Part shown: one piece after another, positions 1 to 5,236 of the stretch
How the letters are laid out: every line of letters starts with the position of its first letter
Numbering within the stretch: the first letter of the stretch is position 1
Assembly (NCBI GenBank): GCA_003229345.1
Contig: QIDN01000257.1
Location: 1 to 5,525 of the forward strand
Source of the DNA: Nitrospirota bacterium
GTDB lineage: Bacteria > Nitrospinota > Nitrospinia > Nitrospinales > Nitrospinaceae
Direction: 5' to 3'
DNA length: 5,525 nt
Program-made: the position numbers and the translations under genes
The notes under the pieces: generated by a model
The model's input: only the letters and a program-made list of their open reading frames with translations
Database searches by the model: none
Told to the model about the DNA's origin: nothing

Positions 1-30
1 CGGATATTCCGTCGGACCTGATCCGATTTG

Positions 31-1044
31 CTAAAAGTAAATTTTGATATTGGCGTTCTTTCGCAACGCTTCCAGATAAGGATGGCTTTTGTTTTTGATT
101 TCTCGATCCGTCAGCAACTTCCGGATATTTTCCCTTTCGCTTTCCAGCGTTCCCTTTTTCTTTGCTTTTTTTCCTGTTACCTTCAAAATCTGATAACCGT
201 GTTGAGTGCGAAAGATTTCGCTGACTTTGCCTACGTTGAGCTTGAATGCCAGTTTGCTGAAGGGACCGAACATGCGGTCTTTCGTAAAGAAACCCAAATC
301 CCCTCCACGTTTCGCGATAGAATCTTGCGAATGCACTTGGGCCAACTCTGCAAAATCGCCGCCTTTTTTTAATTTGTCGACGATCTTTTGTAGTTTCTGG
401 CGGGCTTTTCGATCTCCTGCAGATCCAGCTTTGGGATTGACCTTGATCAAAATAACGCTGGCACGACGTTGTTCCTCACTCGAAAACTGCAGTGAATTTT
501 TTTTAAAGTAATCCTTAACCTGCTGATCGGTAATTTTGATTCCTTCGCCCAATTCCCGGCGGAATACGGCGTCAATGAGGATGTCCTCCTTGAGTTCCTG
601 CTGGTATTGCTTGAGAGTCAGTTTTTTAAGTTTCAGTTCTTTGAGGAATTCCTGTTCCGATGAGAACTTTTTTTTGACCGCATTCACTTCTCCATCGACT
701 TTTGAGGATGAGACTTGGATTCCCATGGTGTCGGCTTTTTTAAGAAGCAGATGACGGTTGATCTTGTCCTGAAGTAGTTTTTTGGCGGCCACCTTTTCCT
801 GTGCCTGCGTCAGAGGAATACCCCGTCCCTTGTATCGTTTTACGGTTTTCGTGAGGCCGGGCCAGATCGATGATTTTTTTATGTCGGTTCCATTTACCTG
901 GGCAAGTACGTCAGGCAGAGAGATGGACGGTTTTACATCGTGGTCGTTCCCGCCATGGGCCCACACGTGAGACGTGGCGCCGATAATGTAAAATAACGAT
1001 AATGCTAAAAAAATCAATAACCTGGGATTGCTCGAACGCTTCAT
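31..1044 (-). CDS. Exported SurA/PrsA-type parvulin-like peptidylprolyl isomerase / chaperone
   Basis: Likely a periplasmic chaperone of the SurA/PrsA type that binds unfolded exported proteins. I chose the ATG at 1044 (337 residues) because AAGGATG lies just upstream and a Sec signal peptide follows: Lys/Arg start, hydrophobic stretch at about 9-24, and VWA at 27-29 before the mature start HGGNDHD. A longer in-frame ATG at 1113 would overlap the predicted -10 box and bury the signal peptide. Residues about 45-190 form a Lys/Glu-rich helical SurA_N-like region. The parvulin domain spans about 191-290, with ASVILIKV (195-202), GGDLGFF (247-253), and a GYQILKV strand (283-289). Family knowledge: active parvulins carry His in both HILV and GYHLI motifs; here these are Val197 and Gln285, while the active-site Asp241 is kept. 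Isomerase activity may therefore be weak or absent, leaving a chaperone role (inference). The C-terminal tail (290-337) is basic and helical. Confidence 0.9.
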   Translation of the reverse strand: MKRSSNPRLLIFLALSLFYIIGATSHVWAHGGNDHDVKPSISLPDVLAQVNGTDIKKSSIWPGLTKTVKRYKGRGIPLTQAQEKVAAKKLLQDKINRHLLLKKADTMGIQVSSSKVDGEVNAVKKKFSSEQEFLKELKLKKLTLKQYQQELKEDILIDAVFRRELGEGIKITDQQVKDYFKKNSLQFSSEEQRRASVILIKVNPKAGSAGDRKARQKLQKIVDKLKKGGDFAELAQVHSQDSIAKRGGDLGFFTKDRMFGPFSKLAFKLNVGKVSEIFRTQHGYQILKVTGKKAKKKGTLESERENIRKLLTDREIKNKSHPYLEALRKNANIKIYF

Positions 1045-1108
1045 GCTTTCATCCTTGTGATTCGGTGCTGTTGTGAAATGGGTAATGAGGTATTTTCTTT
1101 TGGAGCAT

Positions 1109-1138
1109 AACATAAAGCCTTGGGCGGGGGAATGTCAA
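1109..1138 (-). promoter_or_regulatory. Candidate sigma70 promoter of the exported parvulin gene
   Basis: On the minus strand a perfect TTGACA (1138-1133) is followed after 18 bases by TATGTT (1114-1109), a 4/6 match to TATAAT. It lies in the gap between the FGE-like gene and the parvulin gene and would give a leader of roughly 55-60 bases before the ATG at 1044. No hairpin with a T-tract was seen after the FGE-like gene, so readthrough from upstream is also possible. Confidence 0.55.
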
Positions 1139-1172
1139 TTCGTTTTGGCAAACCGGGAAGGGAAGCGGATTT

Positions 1173-1979
1173 TTAACGGAGGGGCAAAATGGTCCGGAAG
1201 CCGTAAATATTATTTTGCATCTCCGGCAAATTGCGGGCTCGTTGGGTGACCTGAACGCCGTCAATATCATTGATCCAGGAGCCCCCGCGCAGGACTTTCA
1301 TCTGTTTGGCTTCGGGGCCTTCGGGGTCCAGCTCCGGGCTGATGCGGTAGTAATCTTTGTCGTACCAGTCGAGGCACCACTCCCAGACGTTGCCAGCCAT
1401 ATTGAGCGCTCCGAAAGGGCTGGCACCGGTGGCGTAATAATTAACTGGTGCGGTGAATTCATATCGATCCTCCACTCCGAACACATTGACGAAATAGAGT
1501 TTCTTCCCTTTGGTCCATTTCTCTCCCCAGGGATAGAGGCGATCGTCGTTGCCCCGTGCGGCTTTTTCCCATTCCGCTTCGGTGGGCAGGCGGCGGCCTT
1601 TCCAGCGGGAATAGGCCATGGCATCGAACCAGCTGACACCGACGACCGGCTGATTGGGGTGGTTGAACCGTTCGTCTTCCCAATACTTGGGTTTCACATG
1701 TCCCGTGGCGTCGAGAAATTTTTTATATTCGGCGTTGCTGACTTCGTGTTTGTCAATGAAATATGCCGAGGTGTAAACAAAGTGCATCGGCTTCTGGTCT
1801 TCGGCTTCGTTGGATGATTGCCCCATTTGAAAATAACCTTCAGGAACGTAAACCATCCCCGGGGGTGTCTGGGGCACCGCCCACGCAGAAGAAACCCATA
1901 TCGTTGACAGAACAAGCCACAGCAACAATGTTTGGATTTGAATTTTTTTTAAGGTAGATGGATCAGGATGGGAAATCAT
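1173..1979 (-). CDS. Exported FGE-fold (SUMF1/PvdO-like) protein without the catalytic cysteine pair
   Basis: A 268-residue protein covering essentially the whole FGE-sulfatase (SUMF1) domain. A signal peptide is visible: hydrophobic segment about 17-30, then SSAWA, with cleavage expected after Ala34. Diagnostic motifs in order are GMVYVPEGYFQMG (41-53), YFIDKHEVSNAEY (73-85), VVGVSWFDAMAYSRW (112-126), RLPTEAEWEKAARG (130-143), ALNMAGNVWEWCLDWYD (191-207), RGGSW (231-235) and the terminal GFR (260-262). Formylglycine-generating enzymes use two cysteines located between RGGSW and GFR. Here that stretch contains none, and the only Cys is 202 in WEWC. So it should not mature sulfatases. A periplasmic structural, ligand-binding or other FGE-fold role (PvdO/EgtB relatives use the same scaffold) is more likely. 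Its ATG overlaps the stop of the upstream small gene by ATGA and has no clear Shine-Dalgarno, which points to translational coupling. Confidence 0.92.
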   Translation of the reverse strand: MISHPDPSTLKKIQIQTLLLWLVLSTIWVSSAWAVPQTPPGMVYVPEGYFQMGQSSNEAEDQKPMHFVYTSAYFIDKHEVSNAEYKKFLDATGHVKPKYWEDERFNHPNQPVVGVSWFDAMAYSRWKGRRLPTEAEWEKAARGNDDRLYPWGEKWTKGKKLYFVNVFGVEDRYEFTAPVNYYATGASPFGALNMAGNVWEWCLDWYDKDYYRISPELDPEGPEAKQMKVLRGGSWINDIDGVQVTQRARNLPEMQNNIYGFRTILPLR

Positions 1980-2200
1980 GGAGCATCGAAAAATCCGATA
2001 TAGGTGACCAGTTGGGTCTTGGGGTCTACGTGGAGATCCTTTTCGATATTTTCAAAGTCAATCCACTTGTAATGTCCGTTCCAGCAATTCAACGAGATCA
2101 CTGAATTGCCATACCAATCGGTACAGTGATTCAGGAAAACGGGTGCACTGCACTGGTTGCATAGTCCGTGAATTTCGATTGTACTTCCTACTGCAGTCAT
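1976..2200 (-). CDS. Small Cys/His-rich (zinc-ribbon-like) hypothetical protein
   Basis: A 74-residue protein I do not recognise. It has no signal peptide or membrane segment. Possible metal ligands are Cys14 and Cys17 (a CNQC knuckle) and Cys39 with His43 (a CWNGH motif), with His25-Cys26 in between. This spacing resembles a one-domain zinc ribbon, in which CxxC pairs with a second Cys/His pair following a short beta-hairpin. Trp and Tyr residues (29-30, 40, 44, 46) would suit such a small core. The start ATG at 2200 is preceded by GGTGGAAAC, a modest Shine-Dalgarno. The last codon and stop (CCATGA) contain the ATG of the FGE-like gene, so the two are almost certainly co-translated. One partner is cytoplasmic and the other exported, so a direct complex is not obvious. 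The gene call rests on the ATGA coupling and the motif pattern. Confidence 0.75.
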   Translation of the reverse strand: MTAVGSTIEIHGLCNQCSAPVFLNHCTDWYGNSVISLNCWNGHYKWIDFENIEKDLHVDPKTQLVTYIGFFDAP

Positions 2201-2249
2201 GTTTCCACCGTATCGTCACAAAAAGTTCTCAACAAGTTCAGATAGTCCT

Positions 2250-2277
2250 AGTATGAATAAAAATCGAAAGGGTGCAA
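2250..2277 (-). promoter_or_regulatory. Weak candidate promoter of the small protein / FGE-like operon
   Basis: On the minus strand TTGCAC (2277-2272) is followed after 16 bases by CATACT (2255-2250), a 4/6 match to TATAAT. It lies about 50 bases upstream of the ATG at 2200. The match is moderate and in AT-rich sequence, so chance is a real alternative. Confidence 0.3.
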
Positions 2278-2305
2278 GTAAAAATTGAGGTTTTTGACAT
2301 TTTCA

Positions 2306-2353
2306 AGTTCGATCAAGCCTCATTTTGTCAAGTATTTTTTTGAAAATCGAACT
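2306..2353. repeat. Inverted repeat with 8 bp arms and 32-base spacer
   Basis: AGTTCGAT (2306-2313) and ATCGAACT (2346-2353) are perfect reverse complements. The spacer contains, on the minus strand, a TTGACA (2331-2326) without a good -10 partner. It sits between maf and the small-protein gene. It could be a loose terminator stem, an operator pair or chance. There is no G/C-rich stem followed by a clean T-tract. Confidence 0.35.
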
Positions 2354-2437
2354 CAATGAACCGGGCAAACGGACCATAAACGAAAGGGCAGAATTTTTAC
2401 CGGGTTTTGGATTTTCGAGAGAGTTCCAAATTTGAGG

Positions 2438-3046
2438 TTATTTTTGATTGTCTTCGTTTTTTTTGGGAACCGGAAACCCGGCTTGTTCAAAAAGATCGGT
2501 AAGCGCTTCAAGGGGAAGGCCAACGATGTTGGACCAGGACCCCTCCCAGGACTCGACCAGGAAGGAACCTTCTCCCTGAATGGCATAGGCTCCTGCTTTG
2601 TCGAGGGGTTCCTCTGTTGCGATATAGGATCGGATTTCGTTTTCGGAAATGGATTTGAGGGTAACCCTTGAAATCACGGCGGTTTCATATTCTTCGGTCT
2701 TCGGGGTGATCAACACGACACCCGTGATCACCCGGTGCTGTTTCCCCGCCAGTTTTGAAAGAATACGGTAGGCGTCCTCCTCGTCAGTGGGTTGGCCGAT
2801 GATTTCCTGATCCAGCACCACCATGGTATCCGCCCCCAGCACATAACTGCCGGGGTTTTGCCGGGCCACCCAACGGGCCTTGTCGCGGGCGATATTCGTG
2901 GCATTTTGCTCCGGAGATTGCTCTGGATCGGTGATCTCGTCCACTTTGGAAGGGCTCACCTCGAAATCGAGGCCCAGTGAACGCAGTAATTCCGATCGCC
3001 GGGGCGAGCGGGAAGCCAAGATCAATTTATTTGAGGATAAGGGCAT
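2438..3046 (-). CDS. maf: Maf family nucleotide pyrophosphatase, YhdE-like (dTTP/UTP type)
   Basis: A 202-residue cytoplasmic protein, the usual length for Maf. Maf enzymes hydrolyse non-canonical or modified nucleoside triphosphates to monophosphate and pyrophosphate; the YhdE branch prefers dTTP/UTP and related bases, and family members have also been linked to septum/division control. Visible motifs are LILASRSPRR (8-17, the phosphate-binding SxSPRR loop), VDE (35-37), ARDKA (53-57), GADTMV (71-76, catalytic Asp73), IGQP (83-86), KAGAYAIQG (150-158) and SWSNIVGLPL (170-179). KAGAYAIQG fits the YhdE-like rather than the YceF-like branch; this subfamily choice is less certain than the family. 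The ATG at 3046 puts the SxSPRR loop at the normal distance from the N-terminus, although no clear Shine-Dalgarno precedes it. The gene is divergent from the small parvulin across about 110 bases. The C-terminal tail PKKNEDNQK is polar and probably disordered. Confidence 0.95.
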   Translation of the reverse strand: MPLSSNKLILASRSPRRSELLRSLGLDFEVSPSKVDEITDPEQSPEQNATNIARDKARWVARQNPGSYVLGADTMVVLDQEIIGQPTDEEDAYRILSKLAGKQHRVITGVVLITPKTEEYETAVISRVTLKSISENEIRSYIATEEPLDKAGAYAIQGEGSFLVESWEGSWSNIVGLPLEALTDLFEQAGFPVPKKNEDNQK

Positions 3047-3158
3047 AAGGTGTCTGGATATTTAAAAAGAAATAATTTAGACTAACCAGCATTCAAATTG
3101 CAATCAACCATTGGCGGTTCCCGTGTTTCGGGGACCTATGATTTTTACGAGGGTGAAC

Positions 3159-3563
3159 ATGGTAGGTTTTTCTCATCAAATTCAGGTTCGCCACATTGTG
3201 GTGGAAAAAAAAGAAGTCGCAGAATTATTAAAAGAGACCATCAGCGAAGTCAAATCGGCTACCGGTCGGGTTCAGATGCTGATGCGCCTGGCTGAAAAAT
3301 ACAGCCTGTGCTCTTCCAAAGAGGATGGCGGTAATCTGGGGTGGATCGAGTTGGCATCCGACGATCCCCGCATCAGGGGATACAAGCCCGTATTAAAGAA
3401 TGCGGAACTGGAACAGATCGTCCGTGAGGGGGTTAAGGAGATGACCCTCAACCGGGGCGAAGTGTTTGGCCCGGTGCAGACGCAGGAAGGCTTTCACCTT
3501 ATTATGATTGCCAACGACTTCGGTTCCGAACGGGCGTCGGCGTTCACCGGTTCTTCGATTTAA
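3159..3563 (+). CDS. Small cytoplasmic single-domain parvulin (PpiC-like peptidylprolyl isomerase)
   Basis: A leaderless 134-residue parvulin, predicted to catalyse cis-trans isomerisation of Xaa-Pro bonds in the cytoplasm. The domain fills nearly the whole protein: QVRHIVVEKKE (9-19) with His12, AEKYSLCSS (45-53) with Cys51 where E. coli PpiC has HSIC, GGNLGW (57-62), and VFGPVQTQEGFHLI (102-115) with His113. Both signature histidines and the active-site Cys are thus present. The segment 63-95 differs from the usual M-P-x-F-x-x-A-x-F pattern, so substrate preference may be unusual (inference). I chose the ATG at 3159 because GAGGGTGA lies at a good distance upstream and translation then starts just before the first beta strand. 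An ATG at 3138 and a TTG at 3111 are in frame but extend into sequence without family resemblance. It is the only plus-strand gene, and its TAA overlaps the stop of the convergent radical SAM gene. Confidence 0.88.
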   Translation: MVGFSHQIQVRHIVVEKKEVAELLKETISEVKSATGRVQMLMRLAEKYSLCSSKEDGGNLGWIELASDDPRIRGYKPVLKNAELEQIVREGVKEMTLNRGEVFGPVQTQEGFHLIMIANDFGSERASAFTGSSI

Positions 3564-4675
3564 GCCTGTTTCTCTTCCACCGCTGCTGCCGGTGCGGCTG
3601 GTTCGTGATCCACGAAATTGTAGGCGAAGCATCCGCTGGAACACCGCACCATGTAATGCGGGCAGGAGCGGCAGGGTTCCTTCGCCTCCGTGTTTTCGAA
3701 CACGTGGGTTAAAAAGCGGGAGCCCATCCGCGCTTCGCTGATCGGGTTCACTTCCTTGAACTCCGAAATATTCCCCAGCTTCAAATCGTGAAATGGAAAA
3801 CAGTTGAAGCAGTCGCCCTTGGAGTCGATGTCCATAGGACTGCCGTCGGCACACCCAAAATAAAACTGTTGGGTCTTCCATTCTGAAAACTCCGGCACTT
3901 GTTTGTAACCGTGATAGTAGAACCGGGAAACCAGGTCTTCTTCCCCCGCACCGATTTCATCCAGAAAGCACGGCGGGAACGAACAGTCGAAGCGGAAGCT
4001 CATCTGCGGATATTTTTTCAGCTGATCGATCATCCGCCGTCCCACCTTGGGAAAATCGCGAATCGGCAAATAGACGTTATCGATTTCACCGACGATGGGA
4101 AACGCCGGGCTTACGCGGATGCGGTACGATTGATCCTTTGGCAGACCGATTTCCTGATAAATAGCATCGATTTCCCGGCACTGGGTTTCCAGATCCTGAT
4201 CCTTCGAATAGAGGTTGATGCTGAAGGTGACGCCGTACCCGTTTTTACGAAGGAGCTGTCGCGCTACTTCGCGGCACCGCTCGTGATTTTTTTCGGAGAT
4301 GTTTTCCTGCGTTTGCCAGTTGAGGAGGACCGCGAAAGTGATGTGCCGCTTGATACTACCCTGGGCGCTGACCGTATGCTCCAGCAGGTCCAGCACATGG
4401 TCCTTCATCAGGCCGTTGGTGAACAGGCCGAGGTTGGAGTAGGGTGACATGGCGTCCAGCGTGTTGGAAAAAATTTCGTTGAACCGGGGGTGGAGCGTCG
4501 GTTCCCCGCCCATAAAGTTGATGCCCCCGGAGGTTTGGATTTTTGGAAGCATCTCCTGCATAAAATAATCGTAGTCCATGGACTTGCCCGGCGTATTCAC
4601 CGTTTCTTCCATGTACTCGTCGGCAAAGCAGTAATTGCATTTCAGGTTACAATAGCTATTAAGAATTATATTCAT
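3560..4675 (-). CDS. Radical SAM protein with SPASM-like auxiliary cluster domain
   Basis: A 371-residue cytoplasmic radical SAM enzyme. The canonical 4Fe-4S motif is Cys9-x3-Cys13-x2-Cys16 at the very N-terminus, followed by the SAM-binding GGEPT (56-60) and a TNG (86-88) strand end. The C-terminal half carries C275-x11-G287-x4-C292 (plus C289), then C335-x2-C338-x6-C345-x3-C349. That closely follows the SPASM pattern of Cx9-15Gx4C then Cx2Cx5Cx3C, so one or two auxiliary Fe-S clusters are likely. SPASM enzymes commonly modify ribosomal peptides or proteins, or act as anaerobic sulfatase maturases; the substrate here is unknown. Extra cysteines C231 and C236 might add ligands. The Ala/Pro/Glu-rich tail from about 357 looks disordered. 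The ATG at 4675 is supported by GGGGAGGAG ending about 6 bases upstream. The gene follows the 93-residue gene after 124 hairpin-rich bases, and its TAA shares the TTAA at 3560-3563 with the parvulin stop. Confidence 0.9.
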   Translation of the reverse strand: MNIILNSYCNLKCNYCFADEYMEETVNTPGKSMDYDYFMQEMLPKIQTSGGINFMGGEPTLHPRFNEIFSNTLDAMSPYSNLGLFTNGLMKDHVLDLLEHTVSAQGSIKRHITFAVLLNWQTQENISEKNHERCREVARQLLRKNGYGVTFSINLYSKDQDLETQCREIDAIYQEIGLPKDQSYRIRVSPAFPIVGEIDNVYLPIRDFPKVGRRMIDQLKKYPQMSFRFDCSFPPCFLDEIGAGEEDLVSRFYYHGYKQVPEFSEWKTQQFYFGCADGSPMDIDSKGDCFNCFPFHDLKLGNISEFKEVNPISEARMGSRFLTHVFENTEAKEPCRSCPHYMVRCSSGCFAYNFVDHEPAAPAAAVEEKQA

Positions 4676-4681
4676 AATTCG

Positions 4682-4703
4682 CTCCTCCCCCTTGTAAAGG
4701 GGG
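4682..4703 (-). promoter_or_regulatory. Shine-Dalgarno of the radical SAM gene abutting a hairpin
   Basis: On the minus strand the ribosome binding site AGGAG (4686-4682) is directly continuous with the G5 arm of a perfect 7 bp hairpin, CCCCCTT-TAC-AAGGGGG (4703-4687). In mRNA the stem would end at the first base of the Shine-Dalgarno. It could limit ribosome loading, act as an RNA-end barrier protecting the downstream message, or simply be an inserted repeat that contributes part of the G-rich site. Confidence 0.45.
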
Positions 4704-4725
4704 CTGGGGCCAGCGTGACGCTGGA
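4687..4725. repeat. Repeat copy A: C/G hairpin followed by the 12-base word CCAGCGTGACGC
   Basis: CCCCCTT-GTA-AAGGGGG (4687-4703) is a perfect 7 bp stem with a 3-base loop. CCAGCG-TGA-CGCTGG (4710-4724) is a second perfect stem, 6 bp with a 3-base loop, six bases later. The word CCAGCGTGACGC (4710-4721) recurs at 5267-5278, again downstream of a C/G hairpin. This suggests two copies of one dispersed intergenic element (inference). Confidence 0.6.
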
Positions 4726-4764
4726 CTCAAAGTTACCATCGGCAGTTCGCCGGAGGTAATAGAT

Positions 4765-4800
4765 CCCCCCTCTTGTGAAGCGGGAAGGGAATCTTTCCCT
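4765..4800. repeat. Tandem short hairpins after the 93-residue gene
   Basis: CCCTCTT-GTG-AAGCGGG (4768-4784) is a 7-position stem with one mismatch and resembles the hairpin at 4687-4703 in arms and loop (CTTGTRAAG). AGGGAA-TCT-TTCCCT (4786-4800) is a perfect 6 bp stem with a 3-base loop touching the stop codon of the 93-residue gene. Neither is followed by a T-tract on the minus strand, so these are repeat or RNA-processing hairpins rather than clear terminators. Confidence 0.5.
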
Positions 4801-5081
4801 CAGGGTTCAAAAGTTTTTTTCCTGCGCAAAATCTGTCCAGTTCCCGCGTGCACCACCATCTTCAGTTCGAAGGGATAAGTCCGGCAGACGTTCACGAATT
4901 TTTCCACCGCGTCGTTTTTGGCTTCCGACTCGTCCGGCGCATCCAGCGTGATTTCCCAGGCATATTTCAGCGTCGGGATACGCTCGAAGCAGGCTTCTTC
5001 CAGCCGCAAGAGCAGTTCGCTCTCATGGGCCTCGTTAAAATCATTCAGTTCTGTCACCAGCAAAACGTTAAATGTTGCCAA
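4800..5081 (-). CDS. Hypothetical 93-residue alpha/beta protein, TTG start
   Basis: I do not recognise this family. The start is a TTG at 5081, preceded by a near-perfect Shine-Dalgarno AAGGAGG (5092-5086) with a short 4-base spacer; there is no ATG in frame nearby. The pattern of residues suggests beta (3-11), helix (18-34), beta (38-47), helix (50-68), beta (71-78) and beta (81-90): a compact soluble beta-alpha-beta-alpha-beta-beta domain, perhaps ferredoxin-like. It has no signal peptide or membrane segment, two isolated cysteines (32 and 66), an acidic middle, and a basic ILRRKK near the C-terminus. It lies 124 bases upstream of the radical SAM gene on the same strand, so it may be a partner or substrate-presenting protein. 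It does not look like a typical short peptide precursor, and the strand order differs from a PqqD-like recognition domain. A hairpin plus T-tract precedes its ribosome binding site. Coding status is supported by the Shine-Dalgarno and the plausible globular composition. Confidence 0.72.
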   Translation of the reverse strand: MATFNVLLVTELNDFNEAHESELLLRLEEACFERIPTLKYAWEITLDAPDESEAKNDAVEKFVNVCRTYPFELKMVVHAGTGQILRRKKTFEP

Positions 5082-5095
5082 AACTCCTCCTTGCC

Positions 5096-5128
5096 AAAAA
5101 GGTATCTACGGAATGTCCGTATCTTACC
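5096..5128 (-). terminator. Intrinsic terminator or attenuator-like hairpin before the 93-residue gene
   Basis: On the minus strand TACGGA-CAT-TCCGTA (5121-5107) is a perfect 6 bp stem with a 3-base loop. Outer GGTA/TACC arms (5128-5125 and 5104-5101) extend it with a small internal loop. TTTTT (5100-5096) follows at once, and the Shine-Dalgarno of the next gene starts only 3 bases later. There is no room for a promoter between them. It is either the terminator of an upstream transcript with readthrough, or an attenuator/leader element. Confidence 0.5.
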
Positions 5129-5138
5129 ACAGGCCGGG

Positions 5139-5153
5139 GCGGAGTACCTCCGC
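5139..5153. repeat. Perfect 6 bp hairpin in the leader of the 93-residue gene
   Basis: GCGGAG-TAC-CTCCGC is a perfect 6 bp stem with a 3-base loop, lying 10 bases beyond the attenuator-like hairpin. On the minus strand it would be transcribed first, so the leader may fold into two stacked stems. Confidence 0.5.
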
Positions 5154-5187
5154 TCGCCATTTAAAAATTCGATTTGCCCTAAGAATC

Positions 5188-5220
5188 TTTATATGTTCAA
5201 AGGCCATTAGCTAACGGCCT
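5188..5220 (-). promoter_or_regulatory. Palindrome next to a TATAAA box: possible promoter/operator
   Basis: Positions 5201-5220 form a 20-base palindrome with a TTAGCTAA core and GGCC arms, broken by one mismatched pair (5206/5215). On the minus strand TATAAA (5193-5188) follows 7 bases later, where a -10 box for the leader of the 93-residue gene would fit. No good -35 exists; the palindrome occupies that position, as expected for an activator or repressor site. This is inference from layout only. Confidence 0.3.
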
Positions 5221-5236
5221 CCCTCGCTAGAGAGCC

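Noticed and set aside
1..30. Terminator after the exported parvulin gene (CGGA/TCCG stems at 1-11 and 13-25)
   Set aside because: Stems are only 4 bp, they compete with each other, and any T-tract would lie outside the window.
1045..1113. N-terminal extension of the exported parvulin from an ATG at 1113
   Set aside because: It would overlap the candidate -10 box, has no good ribosome site and would bury the signal peptide; the ATG at 1044 has AAGGATG upstream.
1215..1817. 200-codon plus-strand open frame opposite the FGE-like gene
   Set aside because: It is antisense to a gene with clear family motifs and its translation shows no recognisable domain; a composition shadow.
2294..2322. Plus-strand TTGACA at 2294 as a promoter
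   Set aside because: No -10-like sequence at 16-18 bases, and no plus-strand gene follows before 3159.
3111..3158. Longer starts (TTG 3111, ATG 3138) for the small parvulin
   Set aside because: The extension does not resemble parvulins; the ATG at 3159 has the best ribosome site (GAGGGTGA) and starts just before the first strand.
3393..3881. 162-codon minus-strand open frame spanning the parvulin and radical SAM 3' ends
   Set aside because: It is out of frame with both real genes and bridges two unrelated coding regions; low-complexity Arg/Gly-rich translation.
3899..4447. 182-codon plus-strand open frame opposite the radical SAM gene
   Set aside because: It is antisense to a well-supported enzyme and has no motif or clear ribosome site.
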